DNA of 64,000 nucleotides, from positions 2,330,001 to 2,394,000 of the forward strand of contig BRXU01000014.1 of the NCBI GenBank assembly GCA_030267565.1, written 5' to 3'. Both the position numbers and the translations under genes were made by a program. This DNA is from Pleodorina starrii. Taxonomy: Eukaryota; Chlorophyta; Chlorophyceae; Chlamydomonadales; Volvocaceae. Positions 12,401 through 24,393 of the stretch are shown piece after piece (position 1 is the stretch's first letter; the number at the start of each line of letters is the position of its first letter). The notes below the pieces were generated by a model. The model searched no databases. It worked only from the letters and a program-made list of their open reading frames with translations, and was not told where the DNA came from.

Positions 12401-15400
12401 TCTGCCGCCGCCGCCGCCGCCGGCGCGGCGGAGCCGACCTGCAGCAGTACGGGAGTACGACGCAGACCGACCTCCGCTGCGATGGGGCAGTTGGCGTCAA
12501 CGCCGTCGACCTCGATGCGCACGTCGTTTGCTCCCCCGCCGCCGCATTCGGGTGGTAGTTGGCGGTTGGGGCGGGTGCTCATGTCCTTTATGAGGTTGCG
12601 GATGTGGGAGTCCTGGTGCAGCTCCGCCGTACCGCCCTCGTCGGCCGCATAGCCCACCTGCACCCACAAACGGTCCGGGCCGGCGGGACAGACCCCGCCA
12701 GATGCGACTTGAACGAGTGTGTGCACGCATGCATGCGAGTAAGTGCGTTCTTCTCGGCTGTCTTGGTTACGCGTAAGCCCCATTTAACGACTAACTTACT
12801 AGCCATGCCAGCCGGCGGGTGCCGTCAAGCCGGCGGATGCCGTCAGGCCAAGGATCCAGAACAGCACTTGGCGTCAAGTGTAAAAGGCGAGAGAGGTGTC
12901 GGCGCCGTGTCGGCAGCAGCCCAGAGCCCCAAACGCCGCGTCAAACGCCGCGTCAGCGGCAGACCAGGATTGAACTGGGGAGTGCGATGGGCTGGGAGGG
13001 ACGGACCAGCCAGCCCCGTCCGCGGCCCCGTCGCAGCCTCCCAGCCCATCGCATCGAGCCGGCATGGGCATCGAGCGCGAGCACGACCATTTGGGACACG
13101 ACCCCCCAAAAAACAGGTCCCAAAAGCCGCCCTCTGCCCTCTCCACTACCCACTGCCCAGACGCACCCCGACCCGACCCGCCACCCCAGACGCGCCCGCC
13201 CCCACGCACCCTCCCTCCCACCCGACCCCGCCCCCACCGGCATTGGCATGATCTGCCAGTCGGCCACCTCCCCATCCAATCCGTTGAACATGATGCCGTG
13301 CGCTTCCCGGCCCATGCCCAGAGCCTCCTTTATGCGCCGCATCTGGGGGAGGGGCGGGGCGTGGGGCGGGGCGTCAGTTCGGACAGTTCCGCCTTAGGTG
13401 GCTCACGTTTCAGACTCGGGAACTTCCGGTAATCGATACGGCAAGCTGGTAAACTGAGGCAAGCCACGGCATGCCTTTCTCGCATGGCAAAAGCCGCCGG
13501 CAGACAACAAAGGGAAGGCGCGCGAGGGAGGGCGAGGCGCGAGAGGCTGGGGAGATGGGGCTATGTACGGACAGGCCGCTAGCCCCGTGAGCGGTAAATA
13601 GTGGCGTATAGGTTATAATAAAGAGGCTGTGGAGAGGGGGAACAGGTCGCGTGCATGTGTGCCCCGCCCGCCCCCCTGGCTGGGGCCAACTGGGACCCAC
13701 TGGCCCCCTGCTCGTGCATCTCCCTGCGGGCCCTGCGGGCCGAACGCGACCCACCCGCCGCGCCCTTCGCTCCTGGTAGGTGCGGTAGTGGCGCCGGAAG
13801 TAGAGGAAGAGCAGCACTGCCACCGCCAGGATAGCCAGCGAGGCCACGATCTGGGTGGGTCGGAAGGGCGGCAGAGGGGGCTTGCAGGTCGGCAGTGAGG
13901 AGGATGCCGCAGCGGATGGCAGGTGGGGCCTCGTCGGGGCTGACCAGGTGGGGCCAGGTGGGGTCTCGTCGATAACCAGGCACGGCTTTCAATCAGGCGC
14001 GGATGCCCCGGGGCGGGCGACATGCTCCGACCAGCCCCAACTGGCTAGCACGCATTGCCCCGAGCAGGGGGCAGCGCGGGGCTCACGGACGTTTACCAGC
14101 ACTGCAAAACGTGGGCCTGAAGGCCCGGCCCCGGGGGCCCAGACCCGGGGCGAAATGCGGCAGCCGGTTCCGGAGCAAGCACGCAGGTTCCGACCTGCAC
14201 CCTCCGCCTCCCTCCCTCCCTCCGCAGTACTGCACTGTCCGCCTCCCTGCACAGGCCCCCATCTCCCCCAGGCTTCGAAACCGCCCCCCTGAAACTGCTC
14301 CGAAACCACGAAACCGCCTCCGAAACCGCGGAGGCGCCTCACCTTAACCAAGTTGCTTGCCGAGGGCTTGGCCTTAATGAGCACCGGCTCGATGGCCAGT
14401 AATCGCAGCTGCCGTACCACGCACTCCCGTACAGACGCGCCAGCACCGCTAAGCAGGCAGTCGGGGTCAATCGCCACGTCCGTGATCTGTACGGACTCCG
14501 CAACCACCATGTCGTACTCCCCCAGCGCCACGCCCTCCGCAAAGTACGGCGAGCTATCGGGGCCCAGCCGGGCGGCCACATCCACCACATACACCTGCAC
14601 GCGCACGCACGGGCACGCGCACCCGATGGTGGGTTATTCACGTGTAGGCCGAGACCCGCAGTGCAGCGACCATCCCAGCGAGAGCGCAGGGTAGCCAGGC
14701 GGCGACTAGCTCCCACCCCGGCCACCTCCCGGAGGAAGCAGCAGCCGCACAGGCAAGCGGGCGCTCGGCAGCGGACTGGGCCCGACGGGCCCCAGCCCGA
14801 GTTGAAACGCCCGCGGCCCGCTTTCCGGCGGCCCCAGGCCCCGGCTGCGCTGGCGGCTGCCGACCGGCGGCTCAGGGCCCGTCAGGGGCGCGAGGGCCTC
14901 CAGGGAGGGAGGGAACAGGAGCCCCGCGCCTGACCCAGCGTCCGTGCCGGCATCAAGCCAGCGGCCCTACACCAGGATCTAGGCCCGGAAACAGCCCCGG
15001 ACAGCCAGAGCCCAGGAGCGAGGCAAGCGGACCGCTGGCGCTGGCACCGCGCTTCACGAGGCGAGCCGGGGGACGGGCGCGGCCGCCGCCGCCGCCCACC
15101 CTCCCCCGCGTTCCGGTCTGTTTCACTATGCGCTGTGCATGCTCCACGCATGGGCGCAGTGCAGATGCAGGCCCCAGGGGGGGCGAAGCCGGGCTGGACG
15201 ATGCCTTACCAGGTCGCTGGCGCAGTGGGGGTTGCCGTCGCGGGAGGAGTTGAAGCAGAAGCGCGGCAGGAAGAACGCAGTCTGGCTGCTGCTGCTGGTG
15301 CTGCTGTCCCCCTCCGGACTGCTGTCTCCGATGCGGGGCAGCTGCATTAGCTCCGCAAGCGTCGCCTTGCCCGCGAGCCCGGCCAGGCGCCGCTGCACGA

Positions 15401-15935
15401 CATGGCTGAACATCACCCGCCCTCCCGGGGAGGCTCCGACGAGTAGCATGGCCTGACCCACTTCCTCCACGTAATTTACCATCTCCAGCCATTGGAAGGT
15501 TATCTGGCTGCCGGGCACGACGCGAATTCCCGCGACGATGCTGGCGAAATCCAGCGTGATGTAGGAGCCGATGGCTTGGTATTGCGGGGGAGCCGCGACC
15601 GTGACATTTCGGCTGATGTTGATCGCCACTGCCCAGTCCGTCCGGTTCAGCTTGATGCTTCCCGTCAGGTAAACCGTGCTGGCTTGGGAGGTGGCTAGGG
15701 CCCTGTACAGGGCGCTGCTCGTACTGACGTACACGCTATCCACCGGCGTTGCAGCAGCTGTCAGGCAGAGTAGCAGCAGCAGAAGCAGAGCTCCGATGAG
15801 AAACGCACTACTGTAGGGTGCAGACAAGGGCGGAGACAAGCGCCGGGCTGCAGCTGTAACTGGGCTTGATGCGCCATGCTTTGTCATCACAACTCCGCCA
15901 TTGTGCCTTGCCCCAGTAAAGTCTTGCGCGCTCAT
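6457..15935 (-). CDS. receptor-like protein kinase A (transmembrane, tyrosine-kinase-like group)
   Basis: The model joins 16 exons in frame (1226 residues): 15210-15935, 14343-14594, 13755-13850, 13238-13342, 11533-12657, 11157-11322, 10728-10807, 10177-10341, 9777-9801, 9285-9358, 8823-8898, 8413-8485, 8058-8154, 7577-7601, 7129-7214, 6457-6966. The N-terminus has a hydrophobic leader (GALLLLLLLCL) and an ectodomain with N-glycosylation sequons (NRT, NIS, NVT, NSS). Residues 328-345 form one membrane span followed by RRHYR. A 375-codon Ala/Gly/Ser-rich exon separates it from the kinase. The kinase shows GSGAFGTV, VAVK (Lys834), HGDLNPNN (Asp964), DFG (988-990), APE (1014-1016) and DVFSLG, so the core catalytic residues are present, with Gly in place of the HRD arginine. 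Family (TKL-type, algal) is by motif recognition. Start at 15935 is the first ATG; another lies 16 codons on. The ligand is unknown. Confidence 0.86.
7489..7570. repeat. CCAGTGCAGT minisatellite in a kinase intron (unit 2)
   Basis: This is the shorter counterpart of the array at 3896-4022, beside the micro-exon at 7577-7601. Confidence 0.75.
7577..7601 (-). other. 25-nt micro-exon of receptor kinase A
   Basis: The segment encodes GQLGYAAD plus the first base of a Val codon. It is bounded by CACAG on the upstream side and GTGAGA on the downstream side. It supplies the aspartate of the DVFSLG motif, without which the kinase C-lobe would be out of frame. The same size and phase recur at 4042-4066 and, in the paralogue, at 44933-44957. 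Confidence 0.88.
8757..8812. repeat. AGCCA pentanucleotide array
   Basis: An imperfect AAGCC/AGCCA tandem array lies in the intron between the exons at 8823-8898 and 8413-8485, at the end of duplication unit 2. Confidence 0.8.
9718..9735. repeat. telomere-like CCCTAAAA x2 in an intron
   Basis: CCCTAAAACCCTAAAACC is two units of the Chlamydomonas-type telomere repeat (TTTTAGGG on the gene strand). It lies about 40 bases past the donor of the 25-nt exon at 9777-9801. Confidence 0.7.
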
Positions 15936-16265
15936 TGACTAGCGAAGTCCGAACACCATGCCGAGCCACGGACGACTCGAGCGGATCTCGAGCGCCCAAT
16001 CAGCATTCATCTCACGTTATAGTTTGCGTATGTCGGAAATGGGGAACAGTTTAGGCTGCAGATGAGCATTTGTTGTGTGCCAAGGGTTTAACTTAAAGTT
16101 GGAGCCAGTTGCAGCTGATTGTGGAGCTCCCAGTGCAACATAAGCAAAGTTGTCGGAGCGCGGTGGCCAGGTTGCAACCGACGGGTCGATTGACCGTGAT
16201 GGATTTTTGCGTGCGTACGAGCAAGTCGTACATACACTTTTGAGTCGCGAAAAATTACAGTGGAC
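15936..16265. promoter_or_regulatory. divergent promoter interval, receptor kinase A / PNKP-like gene
   Basis: About 330 bp separates the proposed start codons of two genes transcribed away from each other, so both promoters or 5' UTRs must lie here unless there are upstream non-coding exons. The interval is visibly less GC-rich than its surroundings. No clear TATA box is seen. Confidence 0.5.
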
Positions 16266-19200
16266 ATGCCGTCCAAAAGGCAACCTATGTTAGGACAATT
16301 TGTGTCACTTGCAAGGAGTTTTCAATTTGGTCACAGGCGTTTTACCCCTTTTCCGGCGTTGCTTCCGGCGTTTCGACCACTTTGCGCAAGAGCGAGAGCC
16401 ATGTCCGGACGGCCGAAGCGTGCACCAAAACGTTCGCGAAAGTATTCGGATGAGGATGAGCCGGAGCTAGAGGAAGAGGAGGTTAGCGACGAGGTTCCAC
16501 TGGACGACGAGAGTGAGGAGGAGGAGGAGAAGCCGAAGAAGAAGGCCAGGGCGCCGCCAAAGCCCAAAACGACGCCAAAGCCCAAAGTGAAGGCAACGCC
16601 CGTTGCTAGCTCGTCGGGATGGCAAATCGAGAAGCCGTCGCTCCTTTTCAAGTAAGGGGCTGGCATTGATCTGTTCGTTGAGACGCGTCTTGGTGAGCAA
16701 CTGCATGGACGGTAACAGACATCGTTTCAACACAGATACTATGGCGACCCGAAGCCAAACACCAAGATTGCGGGAGTTGACCTGGTAAGGCGGGAAACAG
16801 CTTGCCTCCGGTTTCCGACCCAAGGGCCTGCAGTCCTTCAGTAGCGGGGCCCAGCACCCTTTCCCCCACACTCTGCACTCCGCGGGGGCTTCTGCCAGTA
16901 ACACACCCATTGAAATTTAAACATGTGCTGGCATGCAAACATCGCCCACTAGGGTTTCAGACACTCACCACCGAGGGTTGGGCGCGGTTCGATGGGTCTC
17001 CATCCAATACCACCTCCAACACATGGAGCGACCCATCGGCAGCAAGCAGCGCGGCCGAGATCCCACCTTGAATCGGATTTGCTCGCGCCCACACCACCGC
17101 CACCACTACCGCCACGAACCACCCACGGGCATTGCCCGTGCCTCCCTCGCCGCTCCCTGGCGCAACCCACTTGTCCACGAAGGTGCCTGCGTGGCCCTCT
17201 TGCTCCTACCCTAATACCCTCGCCGCCGCCACCGCGTGTTCGCTGCTGCCTGCCTGCCTGCCGCGGTTGCCCCCCTTGGGGCATACAGGATGGCACCATG
17301 GTCAACACCAAGAGCGGTGCGCAGTTTCCCAAAGATGCGGCGGACTGGAAGTGGTTCAACAAGGCCACGCCGGACGTCATCCGGTCGTACCACGACAGGG
17401 GCTTCAAAGTCGTCATCTTCACGTGAGTCCCCCGGCGGCAAAGCGCGGCAGCCGCCCCAAAACGCAGCCCCACGGGCCGACCCGACCCGACCCGCCTCCC
17501 CCACACCCACTTCCTGCTTGATGCCTGTGTGGCTGGCGTTTCAGGCGTGCTTGAGGGACGTGATGTGGGTTGCGGCTGCGGTCGCAGCCCGTGGAACGAC
17601 GACCTGACGTCCATGTCCCCAGTGTCCCTGCCACCCTCGACACTCACACTCGCACACTGACTGTGCGTGTGGTGCGTGCGTGTGTGCGGGTGTGTGTGTG
17701 TGCAGCAACCAGGGGGGCATCAAGAGCGCCGTGACGGGGAAGATGGCGGAGAAGGTCAAGGGCCGCATCGACGCCGTCGTGGGCGAGGTGGGTCACACAC
17801 AGAGACGAAACAGCGGAAGGATGGCGGGATCGACCCGAGGGCCTCCAGCGTCAGAGCATTCTGTGCTGGGGACGCCGCGGCGCCCACCCCCACGCATTCG
17901 CCAACCTCGGTACCTCGCCCTTGTCTTGAGTTGTGGCTTCACCTTGATTACCCTTCTCACCCTTCCGGCGCTCATCCTTACGACCCGACCCCGACGCCCC
18001 CATCCAACTGCTCGCTGCTCCCCATTACCACCACCACCGCCACCACCACCACCACCTTCTTCCGGGGGTGCGCAGCTGGGGATCCCCTGCCAGGTCTTTG
18101 CTGCCACCATGGACGACCAATACCGCAAGCCGGAGGGGGGCATGTGGGAGTTCTTCACGCAGAACGCCAACGGCGGGGTCCAGCCGGGTGGGTGTGGACG
18201 GGAGTTGGGGGATGGGCGCGAGGGCGGGCTGGGGAGGTGGGCGGGGCGGTGAGGCCAACCTGACGGTGGATGGTAAGGGAGGTTGGTAGGTCGAGACGAG
18301 CATGGGGCATATGCGGGCGTGGCGCGCGCTGGGGGCATGTGGAGGGGCTGCGGGCTACTGGAGAAAGGCCGGTACGACAAAGTCCGGTACGACAAAGTCC
18401 GGTTCTGCAAAGGCCGGCACTACCGGTCAGCGCCAGAGGAGGGACAGACCCTGGGCGGCCGGCCCTGCGGCCTGTCCCGGAATCCGGAAAGGGTGGGCGG
18501 AGGGGGGGTCATCGCAGCGCCCGACGCTGCGAAACGCCTGAAGCCCAGCTTTGCGGTTGCCCGATCCCAAACAAACACGAAACCGACTGCACGCGCATTT
18601 CGCGTCCTCTTCACGCGTCCTCTTGCCCTTTGTTGCACACACACACACACACACCCACACACACGCAGATCTCTCGAACAGCTTCTTCGTCGGCGACGCT
18701 GCGGGGCGGCCGGGCGATTTTGCAGAGAGCGATAAGGGCTTTGCTGCCGCGGTCGGCATCCGCTTCCGCCTTCCGGAGGATGAGTTTGGGTGAGCACCGA
18801 GGGGGACTGGGGCGACCCCAGGGGTCGCTGAGCAAAGGAAAGTCAAACGAGGAGCGCGTGATGATGTTTCCGCGCTGACGCTTACACTCCTTGTAAAAGA
18901 TTGTCGAGCCGCCGGGGCTCACGTGCTGTCGGATGACGTGGCAATTGACACCACCGGTGTCGTGGGGCCACGTGCTGCCTGAAGGGCTCGTGTTCGTTTG
19001 GTCGACGCATGCCTTCACCCACCGGTCAAGGTAAGAACACGCACGCCGGCGTCCGTCATTGGATGGACATTTCCCCCGGGGACGCGCAAACCCCTGGCGT
19101 GGGCGGTCATGGGGCGGCTGCCCCGTTGTTGCTACCCCGCTAAAACCCTAAACCCGAAAATCTCAACCCCGTTGTTGCAGGGACATGGAGGGCAAGCGCG

Positions 19201-20892
19201 CCCTGCCGCCGGGGGTCATGGCGAAGAACAAGGGCGAGGACGGAAAGCCGGTAGGAGAGGGAGGGAAAGGCGGTGACCGGTGAGGCGTGCACGAGTGTCG
19301 AGGCGACCCTTGGGACGGTTGGGGCCAAGATGGACTCCTTCCGAGGCGACGACGACGACAAGGACGACGACCGCGCGCGCGTGTGTTGCAGCACGTGTGT
19401 GTTTTGTTTTCTTCTTGAACGCTCTCTTCGAATTGGCCTGCGCTTGCGGAGGCGAAATAAACCCCAAAGCCCCTGAAGCCGAAAGCCGACGGAAGTCCGG
19501 AAGAGAAACCATTGGAGCACAGAGACTTTCCGCATGCCACGCGAGCGCGTCGACGCCTGCCTTGTGTCCTGTCCTCGTCCTGTCCTGACTCGTGTCCTGA
19601 CTCGTGTCCTCGTCCTCGTCTTGTCCTGACTCGTGTCCTGTCCTCGTCCTGTCCGCAGGTGGCTGTCAACCCCGACAACGCCGGCTTGGTCAGCATGTTC
19701 AGCCAGGTGGCGGAGAAGGCCTTTGAAGAGGCCAAAGTCGGTGGGTTGGGTGCGATGGGTTTGCGGTTGGCTACGGTTGGGATTGCGGTTAGTTTCATTG
19801 CGGCTGGGTGCCGGTCGGGTGGGTTACGGGTGCTGTGGCGCCATTGTAGCGTGATGGGAGAGCCGGCGCGTGACGGGGCCGGCCGAGGGCCGTTTCTGGT
19901 TCGATCGCCCGATTGCGGTGCGGGGGTTGTATCAGTGGGTACGCTGCTTGAGGATTTGGTTGCCTGTCTGCTGCAGAGGCCAAGATGAAGTTCAAGGCGA
20001 TCAACTGCAAAAAGGTTGCCGCGGTGCTCGCGGACTACCCTGCCAAGGTGATTTTGGCGGGCGGGAAGTGCAGCTGTCGAGCCTTTCTTGCCGCTTTTCT
20101 TTAGCCGCATCGTGTCAAAGCGGTTGCGTTTTGGTCCTAGCCGGTAGCGGGCCGGAGCTGCCAGCACCTCAAGTGTAGTGCCGCAGCACTTTGACATCAG
20201 TTTCCCGAACTCTCGAAGCGTCTCTCCCTTGGTGCCTTACTTAGGCATGTGTCAAAGCCCGCCCGCGGCGCCGCCCTGGCCATCTCGAGCCGCCAGCTGC
20301 TTCCGTATGCACGCATACCGGGCCATGTCCGCAGTTTTGCCGAGCATGCGCCTTTCCTGAATCATCACCCTTGTGCCGACCGTGAGCAGATCACGTTGGC
20401 CAACCTGAAGGACGTCGGCAAACTGCAGGGCGTCGGCAAAGGCTCCATCGCCAAGGTGTGTACAGGGTTGCGGTACCCGTTGCGGCTTTACTCCTGCACC
20501 GCTGATGAGTAGTATCTTTGGTGGACCGGCACCGTTCGTCCCAGCCACGCGTGGTGAAAGAAACGCCCACGTTTACTGCTGCACGCGATTCATCGCAGCT
20601 CGTCTAAGAAACTCCGGGCTCAAATGTTACTGGCTGCGCTCTGGCGGCAAGCTTTGCCCTTCCCCGCTCCTAAGCTTCCGTGCACGCGCGCCTGCCTCCA
20701 CACTTGTCGATTGTCGCTCAGTGGCTGTTATCTCTGGTCGTGTGACTGCTGACTAATCCTCTGCAGATCAAGGAGTTCTTGGAGACCGGCACAGTATCGG
20801 AGCTGTCGGGCGTCGATGACCTTGCCGGTGTCGGAAAGGCGGCACCGCAGCTGAATGACGCTGGCAAGGACATGGCCAACAAGTTTATGTAA
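16266..20892 (+). CDS. PNKP-family DNA 3'-phosphatase with C-terminal polymerase-X-like HhH domain
   Basis: Eleven exons join in frame: 16266-16651, 16736-16784, 17289-17422, 17706-17787, 18076-18187, 18669-18789, 19181-19250, 19659-19740, 19977-20047, 20390-20455, 20767-20892 (432 residues). An acidic and Lys-rich N-terminal segment precedes a HAD-type phosphatase. It has DLDGTMV (Asp144 and Asp146 as nucleophile and acid/base), FTNQGG, and FVGDAAGR near 261-268, all hallmarks of the PNKP/PNK3P family that removes 3'-phosphates at DNA breaks. No kinase P-loop is seen. Residues about 350-405 (YPAK, LQGVGKGSIAK, IKEFLETG) resemble the 8-kDa helix-hairpin-helix domain of DNA polymerase beta, and Lys391 aligns with its lyase Lys72. 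The first ATG (16266) gives an Arg/Phe/Ser-rich leader that could target an organelle; the ATG at 16401 (MSGRPKR) would give a nuclear-looking 387-residue form. Confidence 0.87.
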
Positions 20893-21070
20893 ACATACAA
20901 GGGGTTTCGAAGCGCAGGGGCACGCGTTGGCGTCTGACATGGGGCTTTCGGGCGGTTAGGTGTGACGATTTTCCGTTGTGGACCGGTACCTTCGTTCACG
21001 GCTTGACGGCCCTTGTCTCCCTCACCTTTTGAACTGTTTTTTATTGGAAGCGTTGGAGATTTGTGTGAGT

Positions 21071-21075
21071 TGTAA
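21071..21075 (+). terminator. TGTAA polyadenylation signal candidate
   Basis: TGTAA, the usual chlorophycean polyadenylation signal, occurs 178 bases after the PNKP-like stop codon. A second TGTAA is at 21230-21234. Which one is used is unknown. Confidence 0.45.
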
Positions 21076-21335
21076 TCGGTTGCCACTTGACACAATCACG
21101 GTATGCTGGGAAAGTGGCCGCGGACATCTGGACAATAAAGAACGCAACAGTTGCATGTGCCTGTCCATTGTGAGGCGGCAGTTTATTATACTTCTGAAGT
21201 GTTGCATCGTTTATTTCATTCTTGTTGACTGTAACCTCGACTGCTCGCATCGGAAGAAGGTCCGAGATTCAGGTCCGGGAATATTATTTCGGCACATTCG
21301 CTCCACAACAGTGACGCTTCATCTATTCAGGGACG

Positions 21336-24300
21336 ATGCATACAATACGCGGCCCTAGGTGTTCTCATTCCAAACAGCCAGCCCGTCTGCCTACATGTTA
21401 CGACGAACCGAGCGCTCGAAGAGCTGCCCTTCGGGCATCAGAGTTAAAACGGCAGGGCGTTTGTATTACCATGCTGGGGATTCGGCTAGGTTCTACGTCC
21501 TATGCTCTTCGGGGCTCAACCGCACGCGCCGAGGTGGTCTCCTTGGCCACGCGTGTGAGTTTGCTTGGCGCGCTGGATAGCGGTGTTCGCCGGCTTACGA
21601 TGCGTTTACTTTGGTTTGACCGCCTCGCGAGCGCGTCGCTTGTTGACTTGCAATCGGTCGCGACTCGCGGGTTTCTGCAAGCGCAGGACCCCGTTGATGC
21701 TGGCTTTCGGACTTCAGCTGGAAGCACGGCGCGCTCCTTATCATGGCGTCTCTCTCAGCTGCGAAGCCTTGTTCCGGGGTTCACGCCGACGGACTCCGCA
21801 TCACAGCCAACGCCATGCGAGCATCCCACAGCCGCTGCGAGCTCCTCCACTCGCGCAGCCGGCGCCTCCCCCTTGTTCAGCCCCAGCACTCCACCCGCCT
21901 CCAGCACCTCTTCCTCCGTCAGCCCCGTCGGCAACTCTACGGATAGCAACAGCTCGCCATGCGCCGCCCATCCCCAGGCCGACCCGCCTTGCGCCTCTGT
22001 CTCCGCCCCCACCTCCGCGCCGACCCGCGGGGCCGCGCGCCTCCACATTCCCGTCCACGTCCAGACTTCTCATCACTCCCCGCAAGCCACCGCACACAGT
22101 CACCGCCACAGCCACACGACCCACCACCACCACCCCCAGCACCACCCGATGAAGCGCCCCCGCCACCACAGCCACCAACCCGCCGACGATCTCCAACCTC
22201 ACCATCGCCACCCCCACCACAACCACAACCACCACCCGACGCTGCGCCTCATCGCCTCGCGGCTGCGCAGCGGCAGCAAGCCCGGCGCGCGCACCGACGG
22301 CGCTCGGCTAGGTCTAGTGGTGGAGGGCGGCGGCATGCGGGGCTGCATCAGCGGTGCCATGCTCATGGCGCTGTACGACCTGGGCTGTACGAACTGCTTC
22401 GATGCGGTGTACGGCGCCTCGGCCGGTGCCATCAACGCCACGTACTACCTGACGGGCCAGCGGCACGGGCTGCGCATCTACCACGAAGACCTGACCCGTG
22501 GGTCGGCCTTCCTGGACATCAGGTGGGCCTTGTGGTGGGGCTTCAGTGGGCCTTATGGGAGGCTTTGAATGCGGGAAGCTCAGAGAGGCCCTTGCGCCGT
22601 GTTGGTTGCACTTTGGGTGACAAGTACCGGTACCTGCAGTTATGCAGGGCCGGACAAGCTTCGTGCGATGTTTTGAGTGGTAGACTGGAAGTCAGCTCTT
22701 GAGGTGTGGACTGTGGAGGTGGTGCTGAGGTGCTCTCGAGAGCGGCAGCTGAGCAGGTGTGCGCAACGCGCGCACGCGCGCCGTTGCGGCGCCCTTTCCC
22801 CCAACCGCCTTGCAGGAACCTCTTCTCCGGTTCCTCTCGGCCCGTCATGAACATTGATTTCCTTATCGACCAGGTACGATAGCTCAGCCGAAAAGAGGGA
22901 GAGGGAGAGAGAGAGGGAGGGAGAAGGGAAGGGGGAGAAGGGAAGAGGGAGAAGGAATGAGAGGTAGGGAGCGCCGCACAACCCAACGCGAGAGACACAG
23001 CACCAGCCCATCACGCGGGGGCTTGCCAGCCGCCACCCGCCTCGCCTCTCTCCGCCCCCCTAGCCTCCTCACCCCACCTCCGCCGCCCCCTCTCGTCCTC
23101 ATCTTCGTCCCGCCGCACGCGAGCAGGTGATGCACACCGCCAAGCCGCTCGACTGGGACGCCGTGCTCGCCTCCCCCACGCCGCTCAAGGTCGTCGCCTC
23201 CTGCCTCGACTCACTCCAACCGGTCCTCCTCTCCGACTTCGCCGACCGGGCGGAGCTGGCGGAGGCCCTCAAGGCCACCGCCGCCGTGCCGCAGATCGCC
23301 GGCCCGCCGCGCACGGTGCGGGGCCGCACGCTGGTGGACGCGGCGGTGTTCGAGCCGGTGCCGGTGCAGTCGGCCATCCGCGACGGCTGCAGCCACGTGC
23401 TGGTGTTGTGCACGAGGCCGGCGCCGACGCGGCGGAGCCCCTGGGCCAAGCGGGTGCGGAGCACGATCGAGGTAGGGCAGGGGGACAACGGTCAGGGGGT
23501 TAACCAGAGAAAAGTATGAGACGGTCGAGGTGGGGTTAAAGCCTGAGGTCGCGGCGGGCCGGGGTGGGTGGGCGGGGTCAGGGCGTGGTGACGGGTGAGG
23601 TGGAGTGGTGGGCTGGAGCGGCGAGTCTGAGGCCATGGCGTGCCTGTGATGGCTTAATCGGACGGCTCCTCCCCAAAGATATGATGTTGTGCAGATGACA
23701 TTATTACCGGTATCTGCAAATGACATCATTCTCTGCAAATGACATTGTTCTCTGCAACTAGCGTCATCCTCTGCAAAAATACGGTAGTATGATGATTACC
23801 TTGCATACGAGTCCGTCCTGTCTGAGGCCGTCCGTGCTTTTCGTTTGTGTGCGCAGGTCCTGGTGAAGGCCACGGTCCTCAACGCGCCGCACATGCGCGA
23901 CGCCTGGCGCACCGCCCACCGCGAGCCCGCCTCCTCGCCCGCCTCAAAGGACGAGCAACTCCTGGCGGCGCTGCGCTCCTGCCCCCACCAGTTCGCGCGC
24001 GACGCGGGCGCCTACGTGCTGCCGCTCTACCCCGACCACACCGCCGGCTGCCACCCGCTGTGTCTGGACCCGGCAACGCTCGAGGCGGCGTGCGAGGTGG
24101 GGCGGGAGGCGCTGATGCGGCTGCTGGCGCCGGTGGTGGCGGCGGCGCGGGGGGCGGGGCCGGCGACGGACCTGTCGGGGGTGACTGAGGAGGGGTACAG
24201 TGCGGGTGAGGTCGGGCGGGAGCTGGAAGGGGTGATGGGGCTGGGAGGAACCAGCTGGGCCGCTGCGGCGACGTCGATGGGATCGGGATCGGGGGCGGGG

Positions 24301-24393
24301 TCGTCCGGCGGCGGTGGCAGCGACGGCGGTAGCTGGGAGTTCGGCGGCGCGGAGCTGTACTCGGCGGACACGGACCTGCGCTTCCGGCCGTGA
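21336..24393 (+). CDS. patatin-like phospholipase
   Basis: Four exons join in frame (708 residues from the first ATG): 21336-22522, 22816-22873, 23127-23471, 23857-24393. The patatin signature is complete in the first exon: oxyanion-hole loop GGGMRG (residues 331-336) and nucleophile elbow GASAG (Ser362). Exon 3 holds the expected dyad aspartate region, LVDAAVFEPVP with Asp486, followed by HVLVL. The arrangement is closest to the bacterial YjjU/RssA type, which hydrolyses acyl esters of glycerolipids. The dyad motif reads D-A-A rather than the usual D-G-A/G. Residues 1-310 are poorly conserved and become Pro/Ser/His-rich from about 150; the ATG at 21471 (MLGIRLG) is an alternative start and would suit a transit peptide. 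Some 180 C-terminal residues are Ala/Gly-rich. Confidence 0.87.
23689..23780 (+). repeat. short tandem repeat in a patatin-gene intron
   Basis: About four degenerate copies of a 19-20-nt unit, CTCTGCAAATGACATCATT, lie in the intron 23472-23856. Confidence 0.7.

Noticed and set aside
11721..12652. Plus-strand open frames of 200-300 codons, Pro/Ala-rich
   Set aside because: They are the antisense of the 1125-nt exon of receptor kinase A. GC-rich exons leave long open frames on the other strand, and these have no domain.
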